This document shows, piece by piece, positions 1-11,869 of a stretch of 64,000 nt of DNA. The notes under the pieces are model-generated. The model was not told the DNA's origin. It searched no databases and saw nothing but the letters and a program-made list of their open reading frames with translations. The DNA is taken from positions 124,001-188,000 of the forward strand of contig CAUYUJ010003603.1 in the NCBI GenBank assembly GCA_963575745.1. Reading direction: 5' to 3'. The first letter of the stretch is position 1, and each line of letters opens with the position of its first letter. Source of the DNA: Prorocentrum cordatum. Its lineage: Eukaryota > Sar > Dinophyceae > Prorocentrales > Prorocentraceae. A program made the position numbers and the translations under genes.

Positions 1-25
1 ATCCGGCAGAAGGCCTTGGATCTAA

Positions 26-235
26 AGTGAACCCTTAGCGGTGGCCGATTGGATTTTGACGTCAACGTGCGCTGGTTTTCTTTCAACGTTTTCATACATA
101 GCAAAGTCGCCTTGTTGACCTCGAAACTGAAGTGAACCCATAGTTGTGACCGATTGGAGATTGACGTTATCATGCGTTTTCAGTGTTTTCAGCGCTGTCA
201 TTGCCATGTCTCATGTCAGGAGGATATGTGAGCAT
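26..235 (+). repeat. Two-copy tandem repeat, about 105 bp
   Basis: AGTGAACCC...CCGATTGGA...TTGACGT starts at 26 and again at 131. No gene is seen from 1 to 450. Confidence 0.6.
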
Positions 236-479
236 CTTCTCATGAGGATTGCAAGACAAGTGCGCTTCGTTTTGATTCGCGAGTGTGTTCAAACTCGCCT
301 GCCTAGTACCGCCCGCAAAACTCCTGCTGGCGCGAGGTCGGTGCGCGCGCGGCGACGTTGAATTAGTTTCCCTCTCTTATTGGGCGGTCTGGGCGAAGTT
401 CGGGGCTTATTTCTCCAGCGGAATATTGTGACCCTGGGCGCGGGAGGATGTGAAACAATTTCTCATGAGGGTTGCAGCC

Positions 480-605
480 GGACATGCGGAGGAGGATGAG
501 GACGAGGAGGAAGGAGTGGGAGGAGAGGGGGAAGAGGAGGAGGCGGAGGCGGAGGAGGAGGAGGAGGAAAAGGAAGAGGAGGAGAGGCGATATGAGGAGA
601 TAAAG
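480..605 (+). repeat. GGA/GAG purine triplet tract
   Basis: Nearly pure purine, about 120 bp. Similar tracts recur at 11640-11762 and 38455-38755 (as CTC), and at 40812-40900, 57745-57850 and 62590-62745 (as CTC). Confidence 0.85.
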
Positions 606-888
606 GGCGGGGGGGCTCTCGTGAGGGCCAGACCATGGCCTGTGACAGTGCAATGGGGGTAACCACTGCGGTTCAAAACTGAAGCCTTGAGGCTTTTTTG
701 ACATGCCCAAACCAGCGAACCTGAGCATGGGGCCTGGCGCCGAGGCCGCGGGTGGCGCGAATATGTTTCCTTCCATGGTTGGGTGAGCAGCATCATGCGG
801 GGGGATTTTTCTTCCAGTGAATTGGGCTTCTGGGTTTCCCTGCCGCGACCGAGTATTTTCGAGCACGTTGATAAGAGGATTGCTACAT

Positions 889-2880
889 CTATATATATAC
901 ATATATATATATATTGCCCCCCAAAAAAATCATACATGTTATCTTGGATCGCATTAACATTCACCAAAATCTGAATCATCCTTCCCTTGTCTTCTTCCGT
1001 CCCCTTTTTTTCCAAACACAATCCCTCCTCCTCGCCCATCCTCCTCCTCCTCACTGTCCTTTCCGCTGCCTCCTCTTTTGTAGTGACACACAAACGAGAA
1101 TACTGAGTGTTTGGCGCCCTCGGTGCAAGGAAACGCTGCGTATGTTTGCTGTTCTGGTGAGTCCTCAATGCAAGGAACATTTGTAGCTTTGTTTTTTGTT
1201 GTTGTTTGGGGGCTTGGGAAACTCAAGTGCTCCCCGCGGCCTCCGCCTCAGCACCTCCTCATGTCCTTTCCGTTCCTCCTCTTTGTGGCAAAACAAGAAA
1301 ACCAAACATACACAGTGTTTGGCGCCCTCGGTGCAAGAAGCGCTGTGTATGTTTGGTTGTTCTGGGTATCTTGGTTTAGGCTGCAAGGAAACATTATGTG
1401 TGTTTGGTTATTTTGGTGTTTTGGATTCTGGAGATCCGGAAGAGAAGGAGGAAGTGCTGGGGGGAGGCCGCGGGGAGCACTTGAACTTCCAAAACCCAAA
1501 CAACCAACACAACCAAACATACACAGTGTTTCCTTGCACCCCATACCAAAAATCCAGAAACAACAAACATACGCAACGTTTCCTTGTATCGAGGGCGCGA
1601 AACACTGTGTATGTTTGGTTTTCTTGCTTTGCAACAAGGAGGAGGAAAGGAAAGGAGGAGGCGTTGGGGGGGAAGCCGCGGGGAGCACATGAACTTCCAA
1701 ACCCCCCAAACCAAAACCACCAAACATACGCAGAGTTCCTCTGCATCCTAAACCCCAAAAAACAAGAAACGCCAAACATACACAGCGTTTCCTTGCATCG
1801 AGGGCGCCAAACACTGTGTATGTTTTTGGTTGTTTTTGCTTTGCAGCTAGGAGAAGGAAATGAAAGGAGGAGGTGCTGGGGGGGGGGCGCGGGGAGCTCT
1901 TGAGCTTCCCAAGCCAAAACAAAATACACAGTGTTTCCTTGCATCTTAGACCCCCAAACAACAAGAAACACCAAAACTACACAGCGTTTCCTTGCATCGG
2001 GGGTGCCAAACACTGTGTATGTTTGGTTTTCTTGCCTTGCAACTAGGAGGAGGAAAGGAAAGGAGGAGGTGCTGGGGGGAAGGCCGCGGGGAGCACTTGA
2101 ACTTCCCAAGGCCCGAAAAACAGAATAACCGAACATACACAGTACAGTGTTCCTTGCATCCTAGACCCCAAAAGACAAGAAACACCAAACATACACAGCG
2201 TTACCTTGCATCGAGGGCGCCAAACACTGTGTATGTTTGGTTGTTTTTGCTTTGCAACTAGGAGAAGGAAATTAAAGGAGGAGGTGCTGGGGGGGGGGGG
2301 GGGGCGCGGGAGCTCTTGAGCTTCCCGAGCCCCCCCAAAAAAACATACACAGTGTTTCCTTGCATCCTAGACCCCCCAAAAAAGAAGAAGCACCACAACT
2401 ACATAGCGTTTCCTTGCATCGGGGGTGCCAAACACTGTGTATGTTTGGTTTTCTTGCAAGGCTTTGCAACTAGGAGGAGGAAAGGAAAGGAGGAGGTGCT
2501 GGGGGGAAGGCCGCGGGGAGCACTTGAGCTTCCCAAGGCCCAAAAACAGAATAACCGAACATACACAGTACAGTGTTCCTTGCATCCTAGACCCCAAAAG
2601 ACAAGAAACACCAAACATACACAGCGCTACCTTGCATCGAGGGCGCCAAACACTCTGTATTATTTGTATTGTTGTTTGTACAGAGAGGAGGAAACGAAAA
2701 AGTTAAAACATTGGAGGAGGAGGAGTATGGGCGAGGAGGAGGAGGAATGGTGTCTGGATAAGGGGGAGGACGGAAGGAGAAAAGGGAAGGATAAGTCAGC
2801 TTATGATGAACGTGAATACGATTCAGGATAACATGTATGATCTTGGGGGGAACCGTATACATCTACATATATATATATAG
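889..2880. mobile_element. Foldback element 1, about 1.9 kb, bordered by TA microsatellites
   Basis: The left arm (about 915-1110) and right arm (about 2655-2852) are inverted copies. CATACATGTTATC near 931 pairs with GATAACATGTATG near 2827, and the pairing continues through CCTCCTCCTCGCCCATCC-type sequence. TA tracts lie immediately outside both arms (889-914 and 2862-2880). The interior is a satellite of about 205-215 bp. No transposase is seen. Confidence 0.65.
1110..2655. repeat. Satellite, about 205-215-bp unit with internal palindromes
   Basis: Shared block GCGGGGAGC.CTTGA.CTTCC occurs near 1470, 1680, 1892, 2090, 2305 and 2516, with one inverted copy near 1215-1245. Each unit also carries AAACATACACAG.GTTTCC and its reverse complement, AAACACTGTGTATGTTTGG, so every unit can fold. 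Confidence 0.75.
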
Positions 2881-2885
2881 AGAGA

Positions 2886-3560
2886 TATAGCGACGCATTC
2901 GTTGCCCGGTGCGTTGCTCGCCATCTCGATTTTCATGCCGTTGCGTTGTAAGTTGATTGCGCTGTGCGGCTGCAGCCACATGTGAACGCACGCGTCTCCA
3001 GCGTCAGCGCCCTCGACGCGCCCCGCCGATTCGATTCCCACGACTGTTCGCCGCGCTGGATAATGTTGGGGCGTTTTTTTCGCTCGGCGATAAAGGCTCA
3101 CCGAGCTATGCAGAAATTACATGTGCATCCCCAACGCCAACTTCGCCAGCGTCGGCCGCCTGTTCTTTTTCCTTTATTGTTGGGTGGGCAAGATCATGTT
3201 GTTTTTTCCAGTGAATAGTGCTCTCTGACCCCCCCTGCACGGCGGAGCAATTCTGCACGCGCGCGCGCGAGGATTGCAATCTAGATCGACATATCATTTG
3301 CCGGGGGCGTTGCTCGCCATCCCCTCTCTAATCTCGCCGTGTTTGTACGAGGATTGCGCCGCGCGCGGATAGTCGTTTTCACTGCACACGCGCATATTCA
3401 TCGTCGTAGCCCGCGACGCTGCCCGCAAATTCGTTGCCCGTTATTGTTTGCCGTGCTGGATAATGTTTTTTCTTCTCGGCGAATACTGCACGCTTGGCTA
3501 CCCTGCGCGACGGAAGGATTTTTGAGCGCAGATGTGAAAATGGATTCCAATACAGATCGC
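2886..3560 (+). repeat. Diverged tandem repeat
   Basis: Recurring strings: CCGGTGCGTTGCTCGCCAT (about 2905) and CGGGGGCGTTGCTCGCCAT (about 3302); GCTGGATAATGTT (about 3055 and 3453). Up to 4000 nothing else is recognisable. Confidence 0.45.
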
Positions 3561-4017
3561 ATTCGTCGCCGAGGCAGGTTCTCGCAGACATGCGCAATGG
3601 GATTGCAGTATAGATTAGTATATATTGCATTCGTCGCCAAAGCCGGTTTTCACAGTCAGACGTGTGATACCTGTATGGTTGCAGGGGAATGGCGACGCAG
3701 GTTACTACATCTACAATTTACAATTGCAGTTTCGTCGTCAGCGTCCGCGTCGCCGACGACGAGGCTGTAATTGCAGATTGTGGAGGGCCGGCGCAGGGCC
3801 CGATCTTCAACAGTCTTTCTCAGGATGGATCTTTCATGATAAAGTTTCTTAGCGTCAAGCTTCTACACCAATATTCTTCATGAGAGCGCTGCTGGCGGGC
3901 GCCGCGGGCAAAACATATTAGTTTTCTTCGTTGGTGGAACACGGATCCGTGAATGAAGCCGCCGAAAATAATTATGTGCATTTTATTGGGGGCCTAAAAA
4001 CAGCTCCCGGTTCGACA

Positions 4018-4130
4018 TTCGCTGTGGTGTACACAGGTGCGGTGGTGCACACAAACATAGTGGTGTACACATGCGTTGCGTGGCTGTTGCGGTGTACACA
4101 GGCGCTGTGGTGTACCTTCGCGCTGTGATG
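4018..4130 (+). repeat. GTGGTGTACACA minisatellite
   Basis: Four to five imperfect units of about 24-30 bp with GGTGTACACA/GGTGCACACA. A related piece (GTACACAGGCGCTGTGGTG) lies at about 5230. Confidence 0.6.
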
Positions 4131-4789
4131 CGCGCGAGCACTAGTGTATTTCTTCACGCTTCGCGTATCCCCACCAGCAGGCATCTTGGGTCACTATGAG
4201 GTGCCCACCCTAGTCACATCGCGGTGCCCCCACGCGCCATTTTGGCCGCGCCGCAGCTTCTGCTGCCCAATTCATTCGCATCCAATTCATTTCGTCACGG
4301 TTGGTCCACCTGGCTTCGGCCACCCTGGCATTCTTGCAGTCCCGTGGGTGGTTACGCCCCTGCACACAATTCACTTCGCAGCTTGCAGTCCCTGGCAGCC
4401 GGCCACCCTGGCAGTCCGCCACCCCCTGCAGCTCGTTGCATGCGTGCAAAAACCCTGGCCCTGGCCTCTACACTCAGTGCAGGTTGCAGCTCACGCGAGG
4501 CGCCGCTTAGGCAGCTTAGGCAGTTTAGGTGTGCGGCTCTGGTTTGCTCCTGTTGTCAATTAGTAGGCCCGCGCCCCGGACTTACGACTCGCCGTGTGCG
4601 CTCTCGCCCGCGGCCGCGACCCCCCAAAAAAAACGTATCCCCACCAGCAGTCGTGACCCGGCTAGGGTTTGGACGCCTTTTGACCCGCTTCACGAGGCCG
4701 TTGACCAACAAAAAGTATCCCCACCAGCCCATTCAGAAACCCTGCCCACAGCATCGATCAGAAGATGGGGGGTCCTCGATTTCGGGTCC

Positions 4790-4985
4790 TCCCCAAGAGC
4801 CTTCAAAATCGCCTCTTGGAGCTCTCCTGGGGCTCTTTGGGAGGGTATTGGAGCTCTGTTGGGGCCCTTTCAGGGGTATTGGGGTCCTGTTGGGGCCCTT
4901 TTGGGGCTCTCTTGGGGCCCTCTTGGGGGCCCTGGAAGGCCTCTTGGGGCCATCCAGAAGGCCACCGATCAAAAGAGGAGATGGG
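4790..4985 (+). repeat. GGGGCCCTCTTGG degenerate minisatellite block
   Basis: Short units of GGGGCCCT(C)TTGG. The same motif forms blocks at 12520-12760, 13215-13530, 21060-21520 and 43980-44620 on this strand, and as the reverse complement at 11990-12200, 34860-35100, 35290-35530 and 35800-36330. Confidence 0.65.
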
Positions 4986-5392
4986 ATAACGTTCAGCCCC
5001 ATCCCAAAGAGGCCAACATGTGGCCAAAACCGTATTACAGCCAATGGTGTTGGCTTCCTCGCCGAGGTCGTTTTGGACGCCCTGACACTTCGCGGACCCC
5101 CCCAAACAAAAATCCCAGGGGAGGGGGAAGGGGGAGTGGGAAACCCGTCCCCGAAGGAGAAAAGAGGGTTTTTTTTTGGAAGAGGGAAGAGGAATCTCGT
5201 GAGACCACCTGCGCCCAGAGGGCTGGTGGGAGTACACAGGCGCTGTGGTGCAGATCGCCACCAACATGCTGTTCTTACTTGGCTTCGGTCATCCCTGGGC
5301 ATTCCCGGACGTCGCCGACGCGGAACATGACGTCATTTTTTTGGGGGGGGGGGCGGCGGTTCCGATGTCGGCCAGGAATTTCGAATACATTT

Positions 5393-5404
5393 GTATACAT
5401 ACAC

Positions 5405-5473
<69 letters not shown>

Positions 5474-5526
5474 CATATATATATATATATATATATACAT
5501 ATATAATATATATCTACATACATATG
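5393..5526. repeat. TA microsatellite
   Basis: AT/TA dinucleotides with CATA interruptions, forming the left border of foldback element 2. Confidence 0.9.
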
Positions 5527-6348
5527 AAAGAGCGTGTTCTACCGCTGCTAGCGGAAAACCAGGGGGGGCCACTACCGGTTCGAACCCCCCCCTCCTCCGG
5601 AAAACCGGGAGGGGTCACTACCGGTTCGAACCCCTCCCCCCCCCCTCCCCAGTTCATCATCAAAAGGGGGGGGGTCACTACCGGTTCGAACCCCCCCCCC
5701 CCTCTCGAGCTCGAAAACCGGGGGGGGTCACTACCGGTTCGAACCCCCCCCCCACCCCCTCGAAAACCGAGGGGGGGTGCGGACAGTGGTGGGGACGGTG
5801 GTGGTGGGGACAGTAGCGAGGGGACAGCGGGACAGTGGTGGGGACAGTGGGACAGTGGTGGGGACGGTAGTGGTGGGGACAATTGCGAGGACAATGGTGG
5901 GGACAGTGGGGACAGTGGGACAGTGGTGGGGACGGTGGTGGTGGGGACAGTGGTGTGGGGACAGTGGGAATGTGGCGAAAACAGTAGGACAGTGGAGGGT
6001 ACAGTGGTGGTGGGGACAGTGGTGAAGGCGGTGGCGAGGACGGCGGTGGGACAATGGGAAAGAGGTACAGTGGGGACAGTGGTAGGGACAGTGGGGACAG
6101 TGGTGGGAACAGTGGGACAGCTCAGTGGTTCGAACCGGTAGTGACCCCCCCCTCCGGTTTTCGAGGGGGGGGGGGTTCGAACCGGTAGTGACCCCCCCCG
6201 GTTTTCGAGCTCGAGGGGGGGGGGGGGTTGGGGGAGGGGGGGGGGTTGCCGGGGGAGGGGGGGGGGGGGGGATTTTCGGAAGGGGGGGGGACCCCGGGCT
6301 CCAAAGGAACAGGGCGGCAATTTTCCACAGTAAAGCGGCGGTGGATCA

Positions 6349-6352
<4 letters not shown>
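5527..6352. mobile_element. Foldback element 2 with TTCGAA-containing arms
   Basis: The outer ends are inverted: GAGCGTGTTCTACCGCTGCT on the left pairs with GGCGGTGGATCACGCTC on the right. Inside are four direct copies of CACTACCGGTTCGAACCCC (5570-5750), matched by inverted copies at 6127-6190. The core (5780-6120) is a GGGGACAGTGG minisatellite. A CT tract and TA tract (6349-6487) adjoin the right end. Confidence 0.65.
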
Positions 6353-6383
<31 letters not shown>

Positions 6384-6499
6384 ATATATATATGTATATG
6401 TATGTATACATATACATATACATATATATACATATATATATATGTATTTGTATATGTTTATGTATATACATATATATATATATATGTGTAATTGTTTTC

Positions 6500-9190
6500 G
6501 CGTATCCGCGGGCAGGGCTTTGGCCCGCGAGGCCGTGGATACGGATATGCGCTTCGCCCACGAAGGGCCTCCCTCGCCTCCGCCCCCGGCGCCCCTGAGG
6601 GCGGACGTATCCAAAAACGGGAGTCCCGACTTCCATGCGCAGAAAGGGGGCCATCGCCATTTCGTCCCAAACCCAGCCGCCAGCGTGGCGTCCGCTTTCT
6701 TCGCACCCGCTCGCGCCCCGCTCAGCCTCGCACCGGTCGCCTCCGCCATTCGGCAATGGTGCTTGCCGCGTCCAAGGCTTCTCGCGGCGTGCACAAGGCA
6801 ATCACTGGAAACTCGACCGCCTCCCAGCACCCGCGCCCGCCCCCGCGCACACAGGACGAATGCCCCGTTTCACGGGACTCCCTGAGAGTTGGGACACCAG
6901 TTCCTCTCGCGTTCCCTCTGGTCAACTTGTTCCTCCTTGTCTTTTCTCCCACATCTTTCTCGTCATCCGCGTCCTCGTCCTCCTCCTCTTCCTCCTCGTC
7001 ATGTCGTCCTCCTTTCGTCCTCCTCCCTCGCCTTCGCTCTGTCCTCTTCCTCCCGCCTTCGCCCTCCATGAGCTGCCCTGTCCTTTTTTATCGTCCATCC
7101 CCGCTCTGACCCCCGCCCCCTCCCTCCTGCGCCTCCGCATTGCTGCGTTTCACAAGGCGCCCGAAAAATTCCATGTGGAGGAGGGCTTCTGGGCGGCGGT
7201 GGCCGCGAGTCCAACTTGCGCGCGCCCACGACGACGCGCGCAGGGGCGGGGCCGTCAGGGCTTCGATCGTGGATTCCGCCGGTTTCATCCGCCTCACAGC
7301 GGGCGTTTTGCACTTCTACGCGACGCTCGCGGCCAAGGCTTTGGCATTGCATTCCGACAAGTTGCCGAAGGTCCTGAAGCGAACCTCGGTCGACGTGCGC
7401 CCTTTTTCCGGCGCCCTTCCCGATTGCCATCGCGCCTAGTGCCGCGCCAAGTGCCGCGCGCGCCGGAGTTGCGTCCAACGTTCCACGCCGCGCGCCATTG
7501 CCCTCGCGCGCAGCGTTGGTCCGCAGCGCATGGACGTACTTCCGCCGAACGCCAACAGTTTCCGCAGCCTGGCGGCTGGATTCAGCATCGTTCTCCTCTC
7601 GTCCAACTCCCCCTCCCCGCGCTCCATCTCCGGCCTCGCCCCCGCGCCCTGTCGCCGCCGATCCCGTCGAGGGCCCTTGTCAATTCAGGTCGGGCTTCCG
7701 TCGCGCCCGTGGTGGCATAGAACACTCCGACCAAGAAAATCCTCGACCGCGCGACGTCGCCTTGCTGAAGTCGTTGTTCGAGAACGCGTCTAGCAGGCCA
7801 ACTTCAAGGTGCTGGCGGCCAACGGCGGTGATGGGTGGAAGGTGGCGAGCGAGACCAGCACGTCCCAGGTGCTCCACGCGCTGCCGCGCCCCTGCCGACC
7901 CCCCACCCAAAATGCAACCGTGGCCTTTTTCGCAAATGCACTGGGCCCCTCCTTGGCCGGCCCGCCGCGGCACTGGCATCCTACGCCCAGCGCCTTGACG
8001 ATTTGCTGTCGCAGTCGGCGCAGATGGGTCTTCCGCGCACTGGTGCGCGCCCGCCGACCCCTGCCATCCAGACAAACACGGCCACCGACGACGGGCGCGA
8101 CGCCCTGCCTTCCTGACCAGCCACGCAGCGACTGCCACGCCCACTGCCCCATCGCGGGTGGCGCGTCCTCAACCGCACGGACACGAAATGCAACGGAGAG
8201 GCGTTCAAGGCGACGGACATGTACATTTCCAGGGTGCGCTTGGCCTCGAACCCTTCCAGGGACGCGAAGCACTCTTTCCTCAACTGGGCCAGGGCTGGCC
8301 TTGCGGCGCCCTCCCCGACGCCGCCCAGCGCATGCTTTGCGTTTCTTTCAAGCCGTTGCCCCCATTTACATGCGCGCAGGCGCGCCGTGTCGTCGAGCGG
8401 CGTTGCGCCGCGCAGTTTGCCTCGCAGCGCGTTGCTCTGCGGTGGCGCGCGCTGCCGTGCGGTGCTGTGCCGACCAGCGCGTCCATGGGCACCTCCAATG
8501 CGTGCCGCGTCGCTTGGTGCCGTGCTTCGTCGCGGCCTGCCTCTCGGCGCCGTTGCGTGGGTCTTCTCGGGGAAACGCGGTGCCCGGTGCGGCGCGATGC
8601 CGCGCCGCTTCGTGCTCCGCGTTGCAGTGCCGCAGAAGCCCGTTCCATGTGCCAGCACTGTGCCGCGCGCCCGACGCCATCCGAGGGCGCGTGCCATGCC
8701 GCACGGCGCCGTATTTTGCCGCGCGGGATCATTTGAGGCGCAGTCCCGTTGGCAACGCCACGCGCGCCTGCATGTCGCCTAGAGGGCGCTTCCGTGGTTT
8801 CCAGGACAAGGCGCAGGTCACCGTTGAGCAGATGAGCCCCGGGGCCGCGTGGGTTGACCCGCAAGCGGACGCCGACGCAGCCGGGGACTCCGGCCCAGCG
8901 CGCAAGCGCCCCGCCGCGCGCCGTGGCTACGAGGCCCGCCCGCTCAGCAGCCGGCGGCGGCGGCGCTCGCACGACCTCGGGGTTTCCTAGATGTCGTCCT
9001 GGAGGATGTGGTCCCGAGGCGCCTCTCAAGGCGCCATGCGCTGTCTTCTGCCTCTCGAGGGGCCCTGCGGCCCGCGTCATCCAAGACCACACTTTGAAGG
9101 CCCCGGCGCTCACCTTTTTTTCAACCTCTGGCGGCCGAGATCGCCATAGTTCGGCAGTGAGACCCGCTCTTTCGCGCGCGGCACTAATCT
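6500..9190 (+). other. GC-rich stretch with coding-like fragments, unassigned
   Basis: Short protein-like pieces appear in changing + frames, for example FHKAPEKFHVEEGFWAAV (about 7149-7202) and NRTDTKCNGEAFKATDMYIS (about 8172-8230). I recognise no family and cannot join them. Around 8390-8720 the sequence becomes a degenerate GTGCCGCGC-type repeat. A dead element or a diverged gene are both possible. Confidence 0.25.
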
Positions 9191-9211
9191 CGCGCACGCA
9201 ACATGCACGCG

Positions 9212-9976
9212 CACACGTTGACACACACACACACACACGCACACACACGCACACACACACACACACACGCACACGCACACGCACACGCACACGCACACGC
9301 ACACGCACACGCACACGCACACGCACACGCACACGCACACGCACACGCACACGCACACGCACACGCACACGCACACGCACACGCACACGCACACGCACAC
9401 GCACACGCACACGCACACGCACACGCACACGCACACGCACACGCACACGCACACGCACACGCACACACGCACACGCACACGCACACACGCACACGCACAC
9501 GCACACGCACACGCACACGCACACGCACACGCACACGCACACGCACACGCACACGCACACGCACACGCACACGCACACGCACACGCACACGCACACGCAC
9601 ACGCACACGCACACGCACACGCACACGCACACGCACACGCACACGCACACGCACACGCACACGCACACGCACACGCACACGCACACGCACACGCACACGC
9701 ACACGCACACGCACACGCACACGCACACGCACACGCACACGCACACGCACACGCACACGCACACGCACACGCACACGCACACGCACACGCACACGCACAC
9801 GCACACGCACACGCACACGCACACGCACACGCACACGCACACGCACACGCACACGCACACGCACACGCACACGCACACGCACACGCACACGCACACGCAC
9901 ACGCACACGCACACACACGCACACGCACACACGCACACGCACACGCACACGCACACGCACACGCACACGCACACGC

Positions 9977-10043
<67 letters not shown>

Positions 10044-10072
10044 GACACACACACACACACACACACACACAC
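9212..10072. repeat. ACACGC hexanucleotide microsatellite, about 860 bp
   Basis: About 110-120 units of ACACGC with a few ACAC and ACGC variant patches at the two ends. It makes long apparent ORFs of Thr-Arg, His-Ala or Cys-Val; none is a gene. Confidence 0.97.
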
Positions 10073-10074
10073 GC

Positions 10075-11290
10075 GCGATTCGTTTTTGCTTCTGGCGCCC
10101 CGGCACCGCTTGCACCCGCTGCTCGTGGCATAATCATCACTCGTCACCACGTCATGACTCATGCCCGCCCTTCCTGCCAGCATCCGCGTCACCCTCCCTC
10201 CGTCCCCCCCGCCCATACCCTTCCCCTTCGCTCCCCCATCCCGCCTGGTGTGCCGAGCTGTTTCGAAAGGCCCCTCTGCACCGTTCACCTCCTTTTCCCT
10301 CCCCCCTTCCCTCCCTCCTTCACCCTTCCTTTTCCCCCTTTCGCAACCTTTCCATTCCGCCGCGGGCTCCTCCCGTGCCAACCCAACTAAATGGATCAAG
10401 GATCCGTCGGCGCAGCGTAGCAAGCAGGTGAACATTTGTTTGCAGTTCTGTTCTTACAGAATTCGCTTTTAGGAGGACATGCCCGACATAAGCAAGCGCT
10501 GACAGAAACCTCGAATTTCTAGGATCCGCGCGGGTTTCCCGGATCTGCGTTGGAACCTCTTGGCGGCGCATTCGGCTCCGCCCTTGGCGCACTCTGCGCG
10601 CCAGGGGCGTGGGCCCAGTGCCGATCCAAGATGTCCGCATCCACCTCTGAAGGTTCGTCTCTTCCCACCTCCCCACACGGCGGCCCCCTAGCAGCCCCGA
10701 CGGCAGAGACCGTTCAATTTTGAACTTCTCGTGCAATGACAGAAGGCTGTACCCACACCCGCGCCATCATGATAGGGTCCAGCCGCGTTGTGTGCACCAG
10801 CTCGCCCCTCGCTGATCGCTGTGATCCTGTGGTGTGCCATCCGTGTTATTACATGTATGTGTTCTCGCGCCATGTAGTAGCGTTTCTTGTTGGTTATGAG
10901 CGACGGCCACGAGTGGTCTTGACGTTGCGAGGCATCGTTAGCAGCCTCGAGCATAGTTCCCGATTCCCTGTGGAGTGTTGTGCTTATCGCGCGCCTCCTA
11001 CCGGTTGGATCGATCAGCCACCATCTCCTGCACGCGTTTTGTGGGTGGCAACGGGGCCAGGCCTTGGAGCGTTGGACGTTGGTTCTTTGGCCGCCGAGCC
11101 CGTGAACGCCCTGTCCGTTCCGAATTGGATTGTCCACTGGTCGCCTAGTCGGGAAGAGCAGGGAGGAGGAGGGGAAGAGGACCAAGAGCGAGAGAAACAA
11201 TCAGCATGGGTGCCATCTGCAATCACATGACCCATTCTGGTTGATGTGCGCAAGGTCGCTGTCAAAGTGTATCGTCGGAGTGCGATCCAA
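10075..11290 (+). other. Non-coding, with repeat fragments
   Basis: A CT-rich tract at 10180-10340, a right-end IE fragment (GGAGGACATGCCCGAC, about 10472-10487) and a MITE-1-like hairpin at 10505-10645. From 10650 to 11290 nothing is recognisable. Confidence 0.4.
10505..10645. mobile_element. MITE-1-like hairpin
   Basis: TAGGATCCGCGCGGGTTTCC on the left and CGATCCAAGATGTCCGCATC on the right resemble the arms of MITE-1 at 41826-42030, with CTTGGCGCACTCTGCGCGCC-type sequence between. Confidence 0.45.
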
Positions 11291-11296
11291 TGGCAG

Positions 11297-11395
11297 AGAG
11301 AGAGAGAGAAAGAAAGAGAGAGAGAGAGAGAGAAAGTGGAAGAGAGAGAGAGAGAGGAAGAGAGAGAAAGAGATGAAAGAGAGAGAGAGAGAGCG
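11297..11395. repeat. GA microsatellite
   Basis: GAGAGA runs with AAAG interruptions. Confidence 0.9.
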
Positions 11396-11559
11396 CAATT
11401 CAGTGTTGGCGGGCCCGAGGCGCCGCCTGGCCCCGCCGGACTCGAACAGATACCCTCCCCGCGTCGAGCCCGTAGTATGCCCAGGAACGCCCAGGATGGT
11501 TGCACGGGCCTGGGACCCCCCCCCCAACAACCCGCAAGACCACCTCAAGACGGCCCAGA

Positions 11560-11815
11560 GCTTGTCAGAGCTGCTCGAGGAGGGTTTCTCCGAAGGGCTT
11601 CGGCGACCCGTTCTCCTCGGCCTCCTCTTTCTACTCGTTCTCCTCCTCCTCCTCCTCCTCCTCCTCCTCCTCCTCCTCTCCTCCTCCATCTCCTCATCCC
11701 CCTCCCCCTCCTCCTCCTCCTCCTCCTCCTCCTCCTCCTCCTCCTCCTCCTCCTCCTCCTCGGGTCGCCTACGGCCCCGGGCGAGACCGTGCAGGCCCCA
11801 GGTGAGTGCCGAGGT
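11560..11815. repeat. CTC tract with flanks shared with 62.57-62.79 kb
   Basis: The CTC tract 11640-11762 is followed by GGTCGCCTACGGCCC. The same order (GAGGGTTTCTCC, CTC tract, GGTCGCCTACGGCCC) occurs at 62580-62790, so this is a dispersed repeat carrying a triplet tract. Confidence 0.6.
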
Positions 11816-11869
11816 GTCCCCACGAGGCCCCAACATGGATCTGGATCTTGAAAAGCCGTGAAGGCCATT

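Noticed and set aside
3339-3770. Short ORFs at 3-4 kb as genes
   Set aside because: They lie in a diverged tandem repeat, overlap in several frames and have no recognisable motif.
5540-6190. Possible tRNA genes at the GGTTCGAACCC copies
   Set aside because: Only the B-box-like string is present. No A-box, anticodon stem or acceptor stem can be found around any copy.
6999-8697. Minus-strand gene at 7-8.7 kb (for example a fragment reading LRKECFASLEGFEAKRTLEM)
   Set aside because: The + strand of the same stretch reads equally protein-like. Neither strand shows a family motif or plausible splice pattern.
8280-10435. Long ORFs of His-Thr, Arg-Thr, Val-Cys or Ala-Cys repeats on both strands
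   Set aside because: They are translations of the ACACGC microsatellite in every frame; no frame has non-repetitive coding sequence.
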